A stretch of DNA of 10,499 nucleotides, taken from an uncultured Bacilli bacterium (GTDB lineage: Bacteria > Bacillota_I > Bacilli_A > RF39 > UBA660). Shown here in pieces: positions 1 through 5,588 of this stretch. The stretch covers positions 1 to 10,499 of the forward strand of contig CAKPAT010000039.1 in the NCBI GenBank assembly GCA_934133155.1, in the 5' to 3' direction. The notes beneath the pieces are model-generated. The model was not told the origin of the DNA. It ran no database searches and was given only the letters and a program-made list of their open reading frames with translations. Position numbers and translations under genes: made by a program. Every line of letters starts with the position of its first letter. Position 1 is the first letter of the stretch.

Positions 1-356
1 GACGTGTCGCAACTAAGGTGGCTACTGTTTTAAAAGGTAAACATAAGCCAACTTATACTCCTCATATTGATGGTGGAGATTATGTTATTGTTGTTAATGC
101 TGATAAAATCGTATTAACTGGTAACAAATTAAATGATAAAATTTATTACAATCACAGTAGATATACTGGTGGATTACGTGAGAGAACTGCAAAAGTTATG
201 GTTGAAAAATACCCTACTGAAATGTTTGAAAGAGCTGTCAAAGGTATGCTTCCAAAAGGTAGACTTGGAAGACAAATGTATAAAAAATTGTTTGTATATG
301 CAGGAGAAAATCATCCACATAGTGCTCAAAAACCAAAGGCACTTAAGGTTGATTAG
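1..356 (+). CDS. rplM: 50S ribosomal protein L13, 5'-truncated
   Basis: L13 is an early-assembling 23S rRNA-binding protein of the large ribosomal subunit. The window opens inside the gene: the reading frame is already open at base 3, and about 117 codons are visible of the roughly 145 usual for L13, so the N-terminal 25-30 residues lie outside. Recognisable family stretches are [20 protein letters not shown], the segment [15 protein letters not shown], and the C-terminal block [11 protein letters not shown]...[30 protein letters not shown]. The GTG at position 18 is an internal Val codon, not a start. The TAG stop (354-356) runs into the Shine-Dalgarno sequence of rpsI, the standard L13-S9 coupling in bacteria. 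Identification is secure; only the upstream boundary is missing. Confidence 0.96.
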   Translation, partial: RVATKVATVLKGKHKPTYTPHIDGGDYVIVVNADKIVLTGNKLNDKIYYNHSRYTGGLRERTAKVMVEKYPTEMFERAVKGMLPKGRLGRQMYKKLFVYAGENHPHSAQKPKALKVD

Positions 357-360
357 GAGG
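355..360 (+). promoter_or_regulatory. Shine-Dalgarno site of rpsI overlapping the rplM stop
   Basis: A perfect AGGAGG starts one base into the TAG stop codon of rplM and lies 7 bases before the rpsI ATG. The overlap suggests translational coupling of L13 and S9. Confidence 0.9.
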
Positions 361-367
361 TTTTTAA

Positions 368-781
368 ATGACTGAAAGAAAATTTACTGGAACTGGTAGA
401 AGAAAATCTTCTGTCGCTAGAGTTTCAATGGTACCTGGAAAAGGTAATATAACTGTTAATGGTAGAGATGTAAGAGATTTCTTCCCATATGAAACTAATA
501 TAATGGATTTAATGCAACCATTAGTTGCTACAAACAATGAAAATACTTTTGATATTACTGTAATTGTTAACGGTGGTGGTTTCACTGGTCAAACTGGTGC
601 TATCCGTTTAGGAATTACTAGGGCTTTACTTGACTATGATAAAGCTAATGAAGAAAAAGAAGACAGTTACCGTAAAACATTAAAAAGAGCTGGATTTGTT
701 AAAAGAGATCCAAGAGTTAAGGAAAGAAAGAAACCTGGACTTAAGGGTGCACGTAGAGCTCCACAATTCTCAAAGAGATAA
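368..781 (+). CDS. rpsI: 30S ribosomal protein S9
   Basis: S9 binds the 3' major domain of 16S rRNA, and its C-terminal tail reaches the P-site tRNA. The 137-residue product has the complete family pattern. It opens with [19 protein letters not shown], has an [10 protein letters not shown] segment, then [20 protein letters not shown], and ends with the basic tail [24 protein letters not shown], including the conserved terminal Ser-Lys-Arg. The usual His after AIR in the GGG...AIRHG motif is Leu here, a minor variation. The start is fixed by the AGGAGG just upstream. It is the second gene of the L13-S9 operon, and an intrinsic terminator directly follows the TAA stop. Confidence 0.98.
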   Translation: MTERKFTGTGRRKSSVARVSMVPGKGNITVNGRDVRDFFPYETNIMDLMQPLVATNNENTFDITVIVNGGGFTGQTGAIRLGITRALLDYDKANEEKEDSYRKTLKRAGFVKRDPRVKERKKPGLKGARRAPQFSKR

Positions 782-794
782 TAAATTTTATTAT

Positions 795-830
795 AAAAGC
801 ATTGATTTTGTTCAGTGCTTTTTCTGTCTC
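795..830 (+). terminator. Intrinsic terminator of the rplM-rpsI operon
   Basis: An 11-bp stem (795-805 with 812-822, one G-U pair) closes a 6-base loop and runs into a T-rich tract (TTTTT, then CTGTCTCTTT). It begins 14 bases after the rpsI stop. Confidence 0.88.
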
Positions 831-876
831 TTTGTAAACTTTTTCTGTAAAGTTTTAATTTATATGCTTTTTTGTA

Positions 877-905
877 TTGTTAAATTTTTAATTAGAACAT
901 ATAAT
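877..905 (+). promoter_or_regulatory. Sigma-A-type promoter ahead of a small hairpin RNA
   Basis: TTGTTA (877-882; TTG and final A match the -35 consensus) is separated by exactly 17 bases from a perfect TATAAT (900-905). The predicted start is near 912, only a few bases before a strong hairpin with a T-tract and more than 200 bases upstream of the next coding region. It therefore looks like the promoter of a short RNA, not of the downstream gene. Confidence 0.55.
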
Positions 906-911
906 GCTAAT

Positions 912-967
912 ATAAGGTTGGAAGCTAATGGGGGCTGGCGTGTGCCAATTCATTCCAACTTTTTTTG
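912..967 (+). ncRNA. Candidate short structured RNA (about 50 nt) ending in a terminator hairpin
   Basis: Between a good promoter and a T7 tract lies one self-complementary unit, markedly more G-rich than its surroundings. The basal 8-bp stem pairs 916-923 (GGTTGGAA) with 953-960 (TTCCAACT). Inside it, AAT 927-929 pairs with ATT 948-950. After a bulge of GGGGGC (930-935), TGGC (936-939) pairs with GCCA (944-947) around a GTGT loop. The tract TTTTTTT follows the outer stem. I do not recognise the family. The alternative is a second, fallback terminator for the ribosomal operon, but the consensus-like promoter immediately upstream favours an independent transcript. An exposed run of five G could base-pair with C-rich targets; that is inference only. 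Confidence 0.4.
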
Positions 968-988
968 TTTAAATTTTTAAAAAATGAT

Positions 989-1105
989 CGTATAAATTCG
1001 TATTATATGTTAATATAGGTATATAAAGTATTAAATTCATGCGAAAAAACACACAATTTAAGGCATTTTAGACATAAAAAGTATCGTATAATACGAATTT
1101 ATATG
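989..1105. repeat. Inverted-repeat element, locus 1: probable invertible segment upstream of a BspA-like gene
   Basis: Two 21-base arms (989-1009 and 1085-1105) are inverted copies with a perfect 17-base core (991-1007 / 1087-1103), separated by 75 bases. Each arm reads CGTATAA-N7-TTATATG. The centre is ATTCGTA in the left arm and its exact reverse complement TACGAAT in the right arm. Each arm is itself nearly palindromic, as expected of a site bound by a recombinase dimer. The ATAA/TTAT cores flanking a short centre recall Xer/dif sites. The right arm ends 18 bases before the ATG of the surface-protein gene. TATAAT occurs within the right arm (1087-1092), but I see no convincing -35 for it in either orientation. 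No recombinase gene is in the window, so it would act in trans. A long RNA hairpin is the main alternative. Confidence 0.7.
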
Positions 1106-1123
1106 TGAATAATAGGTGGTTAT

Positions 1124-2119
1124 ATGAGAAGACGTAGAGGGTTTTCTAAAAAAAGAATTATATTTCCTTTAATTATTTTATTTGTTTGTTTTAGTGTAGG
1201 TTATTCTGCTTTTGAAACAAATATTAATCTGAATGCTAAAGGTAATATAAAAGAGAAATCAAGGGTTATTCAAAGTTTTGACGAGTTTACAGATACTGAT
1301 TTTCATACTTCTTTTTACAAAGCTAATATTCAAACAATAACTTTTTTAGATACTAATACTGTTCCAAGTAATGCGGTGGAATTTTGGGATGTATCACAAG
1401 CTAAAGATAAAGGTGTTATGGCATACGTTTTAGAGAATAATGGTATGTATGATTTATATATTGGTGCGAAAAATGGTGTTGTTGCAAATATGGATACTAA
1501 TTGGCTTTTTTATAATTTTACTGGTGTTAAAAAAATTAATTTTAATGGAAATTTTGATACATCAAATGTTAGAAGTATAGATGCTATGTTTTGTTTGTGT
1601 ATAAGTTTGGAGGAACTTGATTTAAGTGATTTTGATACATCTAATGTTACAAGTATGTCGAAGATGTTTATGGGCAATATTTCTAAGCCTTTAATTATTA
1701 AGAAGATTATATTTAGTGAAAAATTTAAAACAAGTAATGTGAAATATATGCAGGCTATGTTTGGGAACTGTATTAATTTAACGGAACTTGATTTAAGTAT
1801 GTTTGATACTTCAAATGTGGTTGATATGCATGATATGTTTTCTGGTTGTTATTCTTTAACTAATATTGATTTATCTAATTTTAATACAAGTAATGTTACT
1901 ATAATGAGTGGAATGTTTTATTCTAATAAGAGTTTAGAAAGTTTAAATCTTTGTTCTTTTGATACTTTAAATGTTACTAATATGAATGTGATGTTTACTA
2001 ATTCTTTGAATTTAAAGACAATTTATGTTAGTGATAAGTGGAATATGGAAAATGCAAGTACATCTAATATGTTTGATGGTGCTGGTGTATCTTCAGTTAC
2101 AACTGGTAAATGTGGATAA
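1124..2119 (+). CDS. BspA-like leucine-rich-repeat (DUF285) surface protein, paralog 1
   Basis: Probable extracellular repeat protein of 331 residues. A basic N-terminus (MRRRRGFSKK) precedes a hydrophobic segment (about residues 12-28), a signal peptide or N-terminal anchor, followed by SAFETNINLNAKGNI. After a linker domain (about 45-135) come roughly seven copies of a 22-24-residue repeat from about residue 138 onward, with consensus LDLSxFDTSNVTxMxxMFxxC, typical of DUF285/BspA-like LRRs. The protein ends TTGKCG without an LPxTG-like motif or C-terminal membrane segment. The start is an ATG preceded by AGGTGG (1114-1119). The gene sits alone between an inverted-repeat element and a terminator. 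BspA relatives are often adhesins binding host or bacterial surfaces, but the ligand here is unknown. Expression may be phase variable through the upstream element. Confidence 0.85.
   Translation: MRRRRGFSKKRIIFPLIILFVCFSVGYSAFETNINLNAKGNIKEKSRVIQSFDEFTDTDFHTSFYKANIQTITFLDTNTVPSNAVEFWDVSQAKDKGVMAYVLENNGMYDLYIGAKNGVVANMDTNWLFYNFTGVKKINFNGNFDTSNVRSIDAMFCLCISLEELDLSDFDTSNVTSMSKMFMGNISKPLIIKKIIFSEKFKTSNVKYMQAMFGNCINLTELDLSMFDTSNVVDMHDMFSGCYSLTNIDLSNFNTSNVTIMSGMFYSNKSLESLNLCSFDTLNVTNMNVMFTNSLNLKTIYVSDKWNMENASTSNMFDGAGVSSVTTGKCG
1230..1269 (+). repeat. 40-base exact repeat shared by the two BspA-like genes (copy 1)
   Basis: Forty bases, coding for the segment just after the N-terminal hydrophobic region, are identical to 2423-2462. 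The flanking coding sequence of the two paralogs is clearly diverged. Confidence 0.9.
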
Positions 2120-2120
2120 T

Positions 2121-2154
2121 AAAAGAGACACTTTATTGTATTTGCCTCTTTTTT
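2121..2154 (+). terminator. Terminator after BspA-like paralog 1
   Basis: AAAAGAG (2121-2127) pairs with CTCTTTT (2146-2152), with extra partial pairing inside, starting one base after the TAA stop and continuing into a T-run. It isolates the gene as a single transcription unit. The stem is short and the loop is long, so strength is uncertain. Confidence 0.6.
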
Positions 2155-2170
2155 AATTAGCTATTTTTAA

Positions 2171-2298
2171 CGTATAACAGTGAATTATATGACAATAAAA
2201 TAACTGATTTTGAAAAAATAAGCCTAATTTAAGTGCCAAATCAGTCAAAATATGGTATATTTAAGTTGAGAAATGAACGTATAATTCACTGTTATATG
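2171..2298. repeat. Inverted-repeat element, locus 2: probable invertible promoter segment upstream of the second BspA-like gene
   Basis: The arms at 2171-2191 and 2278-2298 follow the same CGTATAA-N7-TTATATG plan as locus 1, but with a different centre: CAGTGAA on the left and its reverse complement TTCACTG on the right. They enclose 86 bases. The only departures from perfect inversion are positions 2 and 20 of the arm, exactly as in locus 1. The segment contains an extended -10 promoter facing the gene (2233-2261) and a smaller inverted repeat, ACTGATTT (2203-2210) with AAATCAGT (2238-2245), the latter overlapping the promoter. The right arm ends 18 bases before the ATG, as at locus 1. Inversion would turn the promoter away from the gene. 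Confidence 0.72.
2233..2261 (+). promoter_or_regulatory. Extended -10 promoter inside the invertible segment of locus 2
   Basis: GTGCCA (2233-2238, four of six matches to TTGACA), a 17-base spacer and TATATT (2256-2261, five of six), with the extended -10 element TG one base upstream (2253-2254). The predicted start is near 2268, before the right arm, so a transcript would cross the arm and enter the surface-protein gene. In this orientation the gene is plausibly ON. Confidence 0.5.
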
Positions 2299-2316
2299 AT
2301 AGGATGTGATTTTGAT

Positions 2317-3249
2317 ATGAAGCGTAAACGTAAAAAAGGTTTGAATAAGGTATTTATTTTAAGTATGACTTTTGTTTTTTGTTTGATAACTGGTTATTCA
2401 GCTTTTGAGACAAATGTTAATTTGAATGCTAAAGGTAATATAAAAGAGAAATCAAGGGTTATACAATGTTTTGACGGTAATTTAGATAACGATTTTCATA
2501 ATGAGGTTTTTAGAAATAAAATTGTTAGTGCAACTTTTGTTAGTAGTAATGTTGTTCCTAGTAGTGCTATTCAAAAATGGGATGTTTCTGAGGATAAAAA
2601 AGGCGGAGTTATGGCGTGGATATTAGATAGTGCTGAAACTGGTATGTATGATTTATATATTGGTGCTAAAGATGGAGTTATTGCGAATAGTAATAGTAGT
2701 CAACTTTTTTTTGATTTTGCTAATTTAGAGGAGATTAATTTCAATGGTAATTTTGATACTACTAATATGACTAAAATGAATGGAATGTTTGGTGGTAACA
2801 GCAAATTTGAAAGCCTTGATTTAAGTGATTTTGATACGTTTAATGTTACTGAAATGTATGGCTTATTTTGCTCATGGCTTAATGGAACTTGGGGAGTTTC
2901 TTATTTGAAAAGTGTTAATTTTGGTGATAAATTTTATACTGGTAATGTCACTAATATGGCTGATATGTTTTCGGGTACAAAGTTTACTTCACTTGATTTA
3001 AAGTGGATGGATACATGTCATGTAACTGATATGTGGCATATGTTTACAAATTGCACTGAACTTGAAAGTTTAAATTTGTGTAGTTTTGATACTAGTAATG
3101 TAATTCAAATGAGTTATATGTTTGGTAATACGCCTAAACTTCAAAATATATATGTCAGTGATAAATGGGATATGGATAATGCTAAAACTGTTGATATGTT
3201 TTTGGATAGCAATGTATCTTCTTTTACAACTGGTAAATGTAATATTTAG
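2317..3249 (+). CDS. BspA-like leucine-rich-repeat (DUF285) surface protein, paralog 2
   Basis: A 310-residue paralog of the preceding surface protein: basic MKRKRKKGLNK, a hydrophobic segment (about residues 13-27), the shared block NLNAKGNIKEKSRVIQ, a linker domain with the shared GMYDLYIGAKDGV stretch, then about six DUF285 repeats such as LDLSDFDTFNVTEMYGLF and LNLCSFDTSNVIQMSYMF, ending in TTGKCNI. There is no sorting motif. The frame is open upstream to a GTG at 2233, but that start would place 28 polar residues, crossing the inverted-repeat arm, in front of the signal segment. The ATG at 2317, with AGGA at 2301-2304, matches the layout of paralog 1. Likely secreted or N-terminally anchored; function beyond adhesion-like repeats is unknown. 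No clear terminator follows. Confidence 0.84.
   Translation: MKRKRKKGLNKVFILSMTFVFCLITGYSAFETNVNLNAKGNIKEKSRVIQCFDGNLDNDFHNEVFRNKIVSATFVSSNVVPSSAIQKWDVSEDKKGGVMAWILDSAETGMYDLYIGAKDGVIANSNSSQLFFDFANLEEINFNGNFDTTNMTKMNGMFGGNSKFESLDLSDFDTFNVTEMYGLFCSWLNGTWGVSYLKSVNFGDKFYTGNVTNMADMFSGTKFTSLDLKWMDTCHVTDMWHMFTNCTELESLNLCSFDTSNVIQMSYMFGNTPKLQNIYVSDKWDMDNAKTVDMFLDSNVSSFTTGKCNI
2423..2462 (+). repeat. 40-base exact repeat shared by the two BspA-like genes (copy 2)
   Basis: Identical to 1230-1269. A further 26-base identity occurs in the GMYDLYIGA-coding region of both genes. These blocks suggest recent duplication or gene conversion between family members. Confidence 0.9.
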
Positions 3250-3256
3250 ATAGTTA

Positions 3257-3285
3257 TTGAAATGGAAAATTAATTTTGTTAATAT
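3257..3285 (+). promoter_or_regulatory. Possible promoter of the Nudix gene
   Basis: TTGAAA (3257-3262, five of six) with a 17-base spacer to TAATAT (3280-3285, four of six), just after the stop of the surface-protein gene and 60-70 bases before the Nudix start. In such A/T-rich DNA chance matches are common. Confidence 0.35.
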
Positions 3286-3348
3286 GAAATTAGTGTATTT
3301 ACTTAATTTAGAAAAAGGAATGGGAAAAGGAAATGTTAGGTGTATAAA

Positions 3349-3762
3349 ATGAAAAAATATAATGTTATTGCTGTTTTTAATAAAGATTTAAGTAAGACTT
3401 TGATGTGTAAAAGAGCTAAAGAACCATATAAAGGTATGTATAATTTAGTTGGCGGGAGGATTGAGAGTGAAGATTATTTAAATGAGGCATATAGAGAATT
3501 AAAAGAGGAAACTAATATAAGTTTTGAGGATATTTCTTTAATTCATTTTATGAATTTGGAATATATTACTTTAGATAAATCAATTGAAGTTTATTATGGT
3601 ATTTTAAATAAAGATGTGGATTTGATAAAAGAAGTTAATGAATTAGAGTGGGTTTGCATTAATGATAATTTTTTTGATTTGAATAAGTATGCTGGTGAGG
3701 GTAATATAGGTCATATAATGGAAGAAATAAAAATTGAACTGAAAAGTAAAAGTGTTATTTAA
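3349..3762 (+). CDS. Nudix hydrolase
   Basis: A small (137-residue) single-domain Nudix protein, a family that hydrolyses nucleoside diphosphates linked to another group. Members include MutT-like 8-oxo-dGTP pyrophosphatases and nucleotide-sugar or other nucleotide pyrophosphatases. The Nudix box spans residues 35-57 and fits G-x5-E-x7-REL-x-EE, with the metal-binding Glu pair 53-54 intact; the Gly usual at the penultimate position is Asn56. The N-terminal beta strand MKKYNVIAVFNKDLSKTLMC and the RAKEPYKGMYNLVGGRIE approach are typical. ATG 3349 is preferred because AGGTG (3338-3342) stands 6 bases ahead; the GTG at 3340 lies inside that ribosome site. The substrate cannot be deduced. A weak hairpin follows the stop. 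Confidence 0.87.
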   Translation: MKKYNVIAVFNKDLSKTLMCKRAKEPYKGMYNLVGGRIESEDYLNEAYRELKEETNISFEDISLIHFMNLEYITLDKSIEVYYGILNKDVDLIKEVNELEWVCINDNFFDLNKYAGEGNIGHIMEEIKIELKSKSVI

Positions 3763-3786
3763 GAAAATTTGTTTGTTTTCTTTTTA
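3761..3786 (+). terminator. Weak A/T hairpin after the Nudix gene
   Basis: AAGAAAA (3761-3767) pairs with TTTTCTT (3776-3782) around an 8-base loop, followed by more T. It overlaps the TAA stop. The stem is almost all A-T, so termination would be inefficient. Confidence 0.4.
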
Positions 3787-3800
3787 TTTTGAAAAAATCT

Positions 3801-3809
3801 TGATAAAAT
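3801..3809 (+). promoter_or_regulatory. Possible extended -10 promoter of the RlmA-type gene
   Basis: TGA-TAAAAT fits the extended -10 pattern TGn-TATAAT with one -10 mismatch, and lies 23 bases before the GTG start. No good -35 accompanies it. Confidence 0.3.
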
Positions 3810-3832
3810 AGTTGTAGATTTGTGGTGATAAT

Positions 3833-4666
3833 GTGTTAAAAAAATTTGATTATTGTAAACTCTTTTTAGGAAATGATAAATTATTAATTTGTCCTAAGTG
3901 TAAGAAAAAGTTAAAATTAGATAATCATTTTTTGATTTGTGAAAATAAACATACTTATGATATTTCTAAAAAAGGAACAGTTATGCTTGTTTCAAATAAT
4001 CATGTCAAAGAAAGTAAGATATATAATTATGATTTGTTTTTTTATCGTAGACTTTTTACTCAAAAATTATTTTATAAGAAGTTATATGAAAAAATAGGTA
4101 ATATTGTTAATGATTTTTTTAAAGGTGATATTACCATTTTAGATTTAGGTTGTGGTGAGGGTACGCATACGGTTAATATACTTAATTTATTAAAATGCAA
4201 ATATTTTTATTATGGTTTTGATTATTCCAAAGTGGCAATTGATATGGCTAGTGATTATAATGGTGATTGTAGGTTTTATTTTGTAAGTGATGTTAATGAC
4301 ATTCCTATTAAGGATAATTCCACCAATTTAATTTTAGATATTTTATCGCCTTATAATAAAGGTGAGGTAAATAGATTACTTAAAGATAATGGACTTTTTA
4401 TAAAAGTTTCACCTGGTGAAAATTATCTTAAGGAGCTAAGAGAGGTTTTAGGTATTTCTTTATATGATAAAGAGGCGGACGTTGAGGAAAATTTGAATAA
4501 GAATTTTAATAATGTTAAAAAGGAAAGAATTTTACAAACCTACAAGATCAATGAAGAGGAATTTAATTATTTACTTAATATGACACCTATCGAAAATAAA
4601 TGTGTGAAAATGATACCAGATAAAGTTACAATTGATTTGATAATTTATATTGTAAAAAAATTTTGA
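3833..4666 (+). CDS. rlmA: RlmA-type 23S rRNA (guanine-N1)-methyltransferase
   Basis: Transfers a methyl group from SAM to N1 of a guanine in hairpin 35 of 23S rRNA (G745 in E. coli RlmA; G748 in the RlmA-II/TlrB branch of Gram-positives). The 277-residue length is normal. The N-terminal zinc site has ligands Cys20, Cys23, Cys36 and His40; their spacing (3, 13, 4) equals the Cys5/Cys8/Cys21/His25 set of E. coli RlmA. It is followed by TYDISKKGTVMLV, the counterpart of the family's FDxxKxGYxxLL. The SAM-binding motif ILDLGCGEGTHT is at about residues 102-113, and VSDVNDIPIKDNSTNLILDILSP carries the later motifs. The start is GTG 3833, preceded by GGTGA; the overlapping ATG at 3831 hits TAA after one codon. 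Which of the two guanines is modified cannot be told. Confidence 0.85.
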   Translation: MLKKFDYCKLFLGNDKLLICPKCKKKLKLDNHFLICENKHTYDISKKGTVMLVSNNHVKESKIYNYDLFFYRRLFTQKLFYKKLYEKIGNIVNDFFKGDITILDLGCGEGTHTVNILNLLKCKYFYYGFDYSKVAIDMASDYNGDCRFYFVSDVNDIPIKDNSTNLILDILSPYNKGEVNRLLKDNGLFIKVSPGENYLKELREVLGISLYDKEADVEENLNKNFNNVKKERILQTYKINEEEFNYLLNMTPIENKCVKMIPDKVTIDLIIYIVKKF

Positions 4667-4692
4667 TGTTTTGCTTTAAAATTTGTTATAAT
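4663..4692 (+). promoter_or_regulatory. Promoter of the methyltransferase - pseudouridine synthase - yfhO unit
   Basis: TTGATG (4663-4668, overlapping the preceding TGA stop), an 18-base spacer and a perfect TATAAT (4687-4692). The predicted start is near 4699, giving a leader of about 20 bases before the ribosome site GGTGG (4710-4714). Confidence 0.6.
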
Positions 4693-4718
4693 ATTGGTTA
4701 GACGAAAGTGGTGGTTTT

Positions 4719-5588
4719 ATGCTTAGAGTTAGTGACAAATGGAAAGATTATGAATGTTTAGATGCTTCTTCTTCTGAAAAGCTTGAAAGGTGGGGGAATA
4801 TTATTTTAAGGCGTCCTGAACCACAAGCTATGTGGGAAGGTGAGCAAGATAAGTCTTGGGATAAGGTTTCTGGTTTTTATCACCGTTCTGATAAAGGTGG
4901 TGGCTACTGGGAGTTTAAGGAAAAAATTCCTGATTTTTGGACTGTTAGTTATAAGGAGCTTACTTTTAAGGTTACGCCTACTGGTTTTAAACATACTGGT
5001 CTTTTTCCGGAACAAGCGACTAATTGGGATTTTATGATGGATAAGATTAAGAATGCGGGAAGGCCGATTAAAGTTTTGAATTTATTTGCTTATACTGGTG
5101 GGGCTACTATGGCTTGTGCTAAGGCTGGTGCTTCTGTTGTTCAGGTTGATGCTTCTAAAGGTATGACTGAATGGGCTAAAGAGAATAGAGATTTATGTGG
5201 TTTAACTGATCATGATATTCGTTTTATTGTGGACGATTGTTTGAAGTTTGTTGAAAGAGAGTTTAGAAGAGGTCATAAGTATGATGCGATTGTTATGGAT
5301 CCGCCTAGTTATGGTAGGGGTCCTAATAAAGAGGTTTGGAAGTTTGAGAAGAATATGACTGTTTTACTTAAGGCTTGCATTAAGATTTTGAATGATAAAC
5401 CTTTATTTTTACTTATTAATGCTTATACTACTGGTATTTCTAATATTGTTTTAGCTAATATGCTTAAAATGATGGTTTTGCCTATTTATGGTGGAAAAGT
5501 AGATGCGGGTGAAGTTGGTCTTAAGATTACTAAAAATGATTTGGTTTTACCTTGTGGTATTTATGGAAGATGGGAATGCGATGATTAA
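4719..5588 (+). CDS. Class I SAM-dependent methyltransferase, YccW/RlmI-related
   Basis: A 289-residue Rossmann-fold methyltransferase resembling the catalytic half of the RlmI/RlmK (YccW) rRNA cytosine/guanine methyltransferases, but without an N-terminal PUA domain. SAM motif I is VLNLFAYTGGAT (about 119-130), the acidic residue of motif II is Asp144 (VVQVDASKG), and the catalytic motif IV is DPPSYGRG (194-201). The N-terminal region WERWG-like EKLERWGNIILRRPEPQAMW and the aromatic YHRSDKGGGYWEF are typical of this orphan Bacillota subgroup. RNA is the likely substrate given the family and the neighbouring RNA-modification genes, but the target base is not established. The gene has its own promoter, and the next gene overlaps its end by 8 bases, indicating translational coupling. 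Confidence 0.82.
   Translation: MLRVSDKWKDYECLDASSSEKLERWGNIILRRPEPQAMWEGEQDKSWDKVSGFYHRSDKGGGYWEFKEKIPDFWTVSYKELTFKVTPTGFKHTGLFPEQATNWDFMMDKIKNAGRPIKVLNLFAYTGGATMACAKAGASVVQVDASKGMTEWAKENRDLCGLTDHDIRFIVDDCLKFVEREFRRGHKYDAIVMDPPSYGRGPNKEVWKFEKNMTVLLKACIKILNDKPLFLLINAYTTGISNIVLANMLKMMVLPIYGGKVDAGEVGLKITKNDLVLPCGIYGRWECDD

Noticed and set aside
696..980. Open frame overlapping the rpsI end and the following intergenic region
   Set aside because: It is out of frame with rpsI, crosses a strong terminator and the candidate small RNA, and has no recognisable protein content or ribosome site.
989..1105. The long inverted repeat as an RNA hairpin (attenuator or terminator)
   Set aside because: The loop is 75 bases and no T-tract follows the right arm. 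A hairpin would not need each arm to be palindromic on its own, nor the same flanking heptamers on both arms. Not fully excluded.
1560..2080. Repeated GATAC(A/T)TCTAATGTT-like DNA as a possible CRISPR or tandem DNA repeat
   Set aside because: The periodicity comes from protein-level DUF285 repeats. Unit lengths vary and the DNA copies are degenerate, with no unique spacers.
989..2298. The two inverted-repeat elements as copies of a MITE or insertion-sequence remnant
   Set aside because: Copies of one transposable element would share terminal repeats and interiors. Here the 7-base centres and interiors differ between loci, while each pair matches internally.
2233..2316. Upstream GTG start extending the second BspA-like protein by 28 residues
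   Set aside because: It would translate through the promoter and the recombination arm, place polar sequence before the signal segment, and break the parallel with paralog 1. ATG 2317 has the ribosome site.
4806..5015. Minus-strand open frame inside the methyltransferase gene
   Set aside because: Antisense shadow of a well-supported gene, with no ribosome site and no family resemblance.
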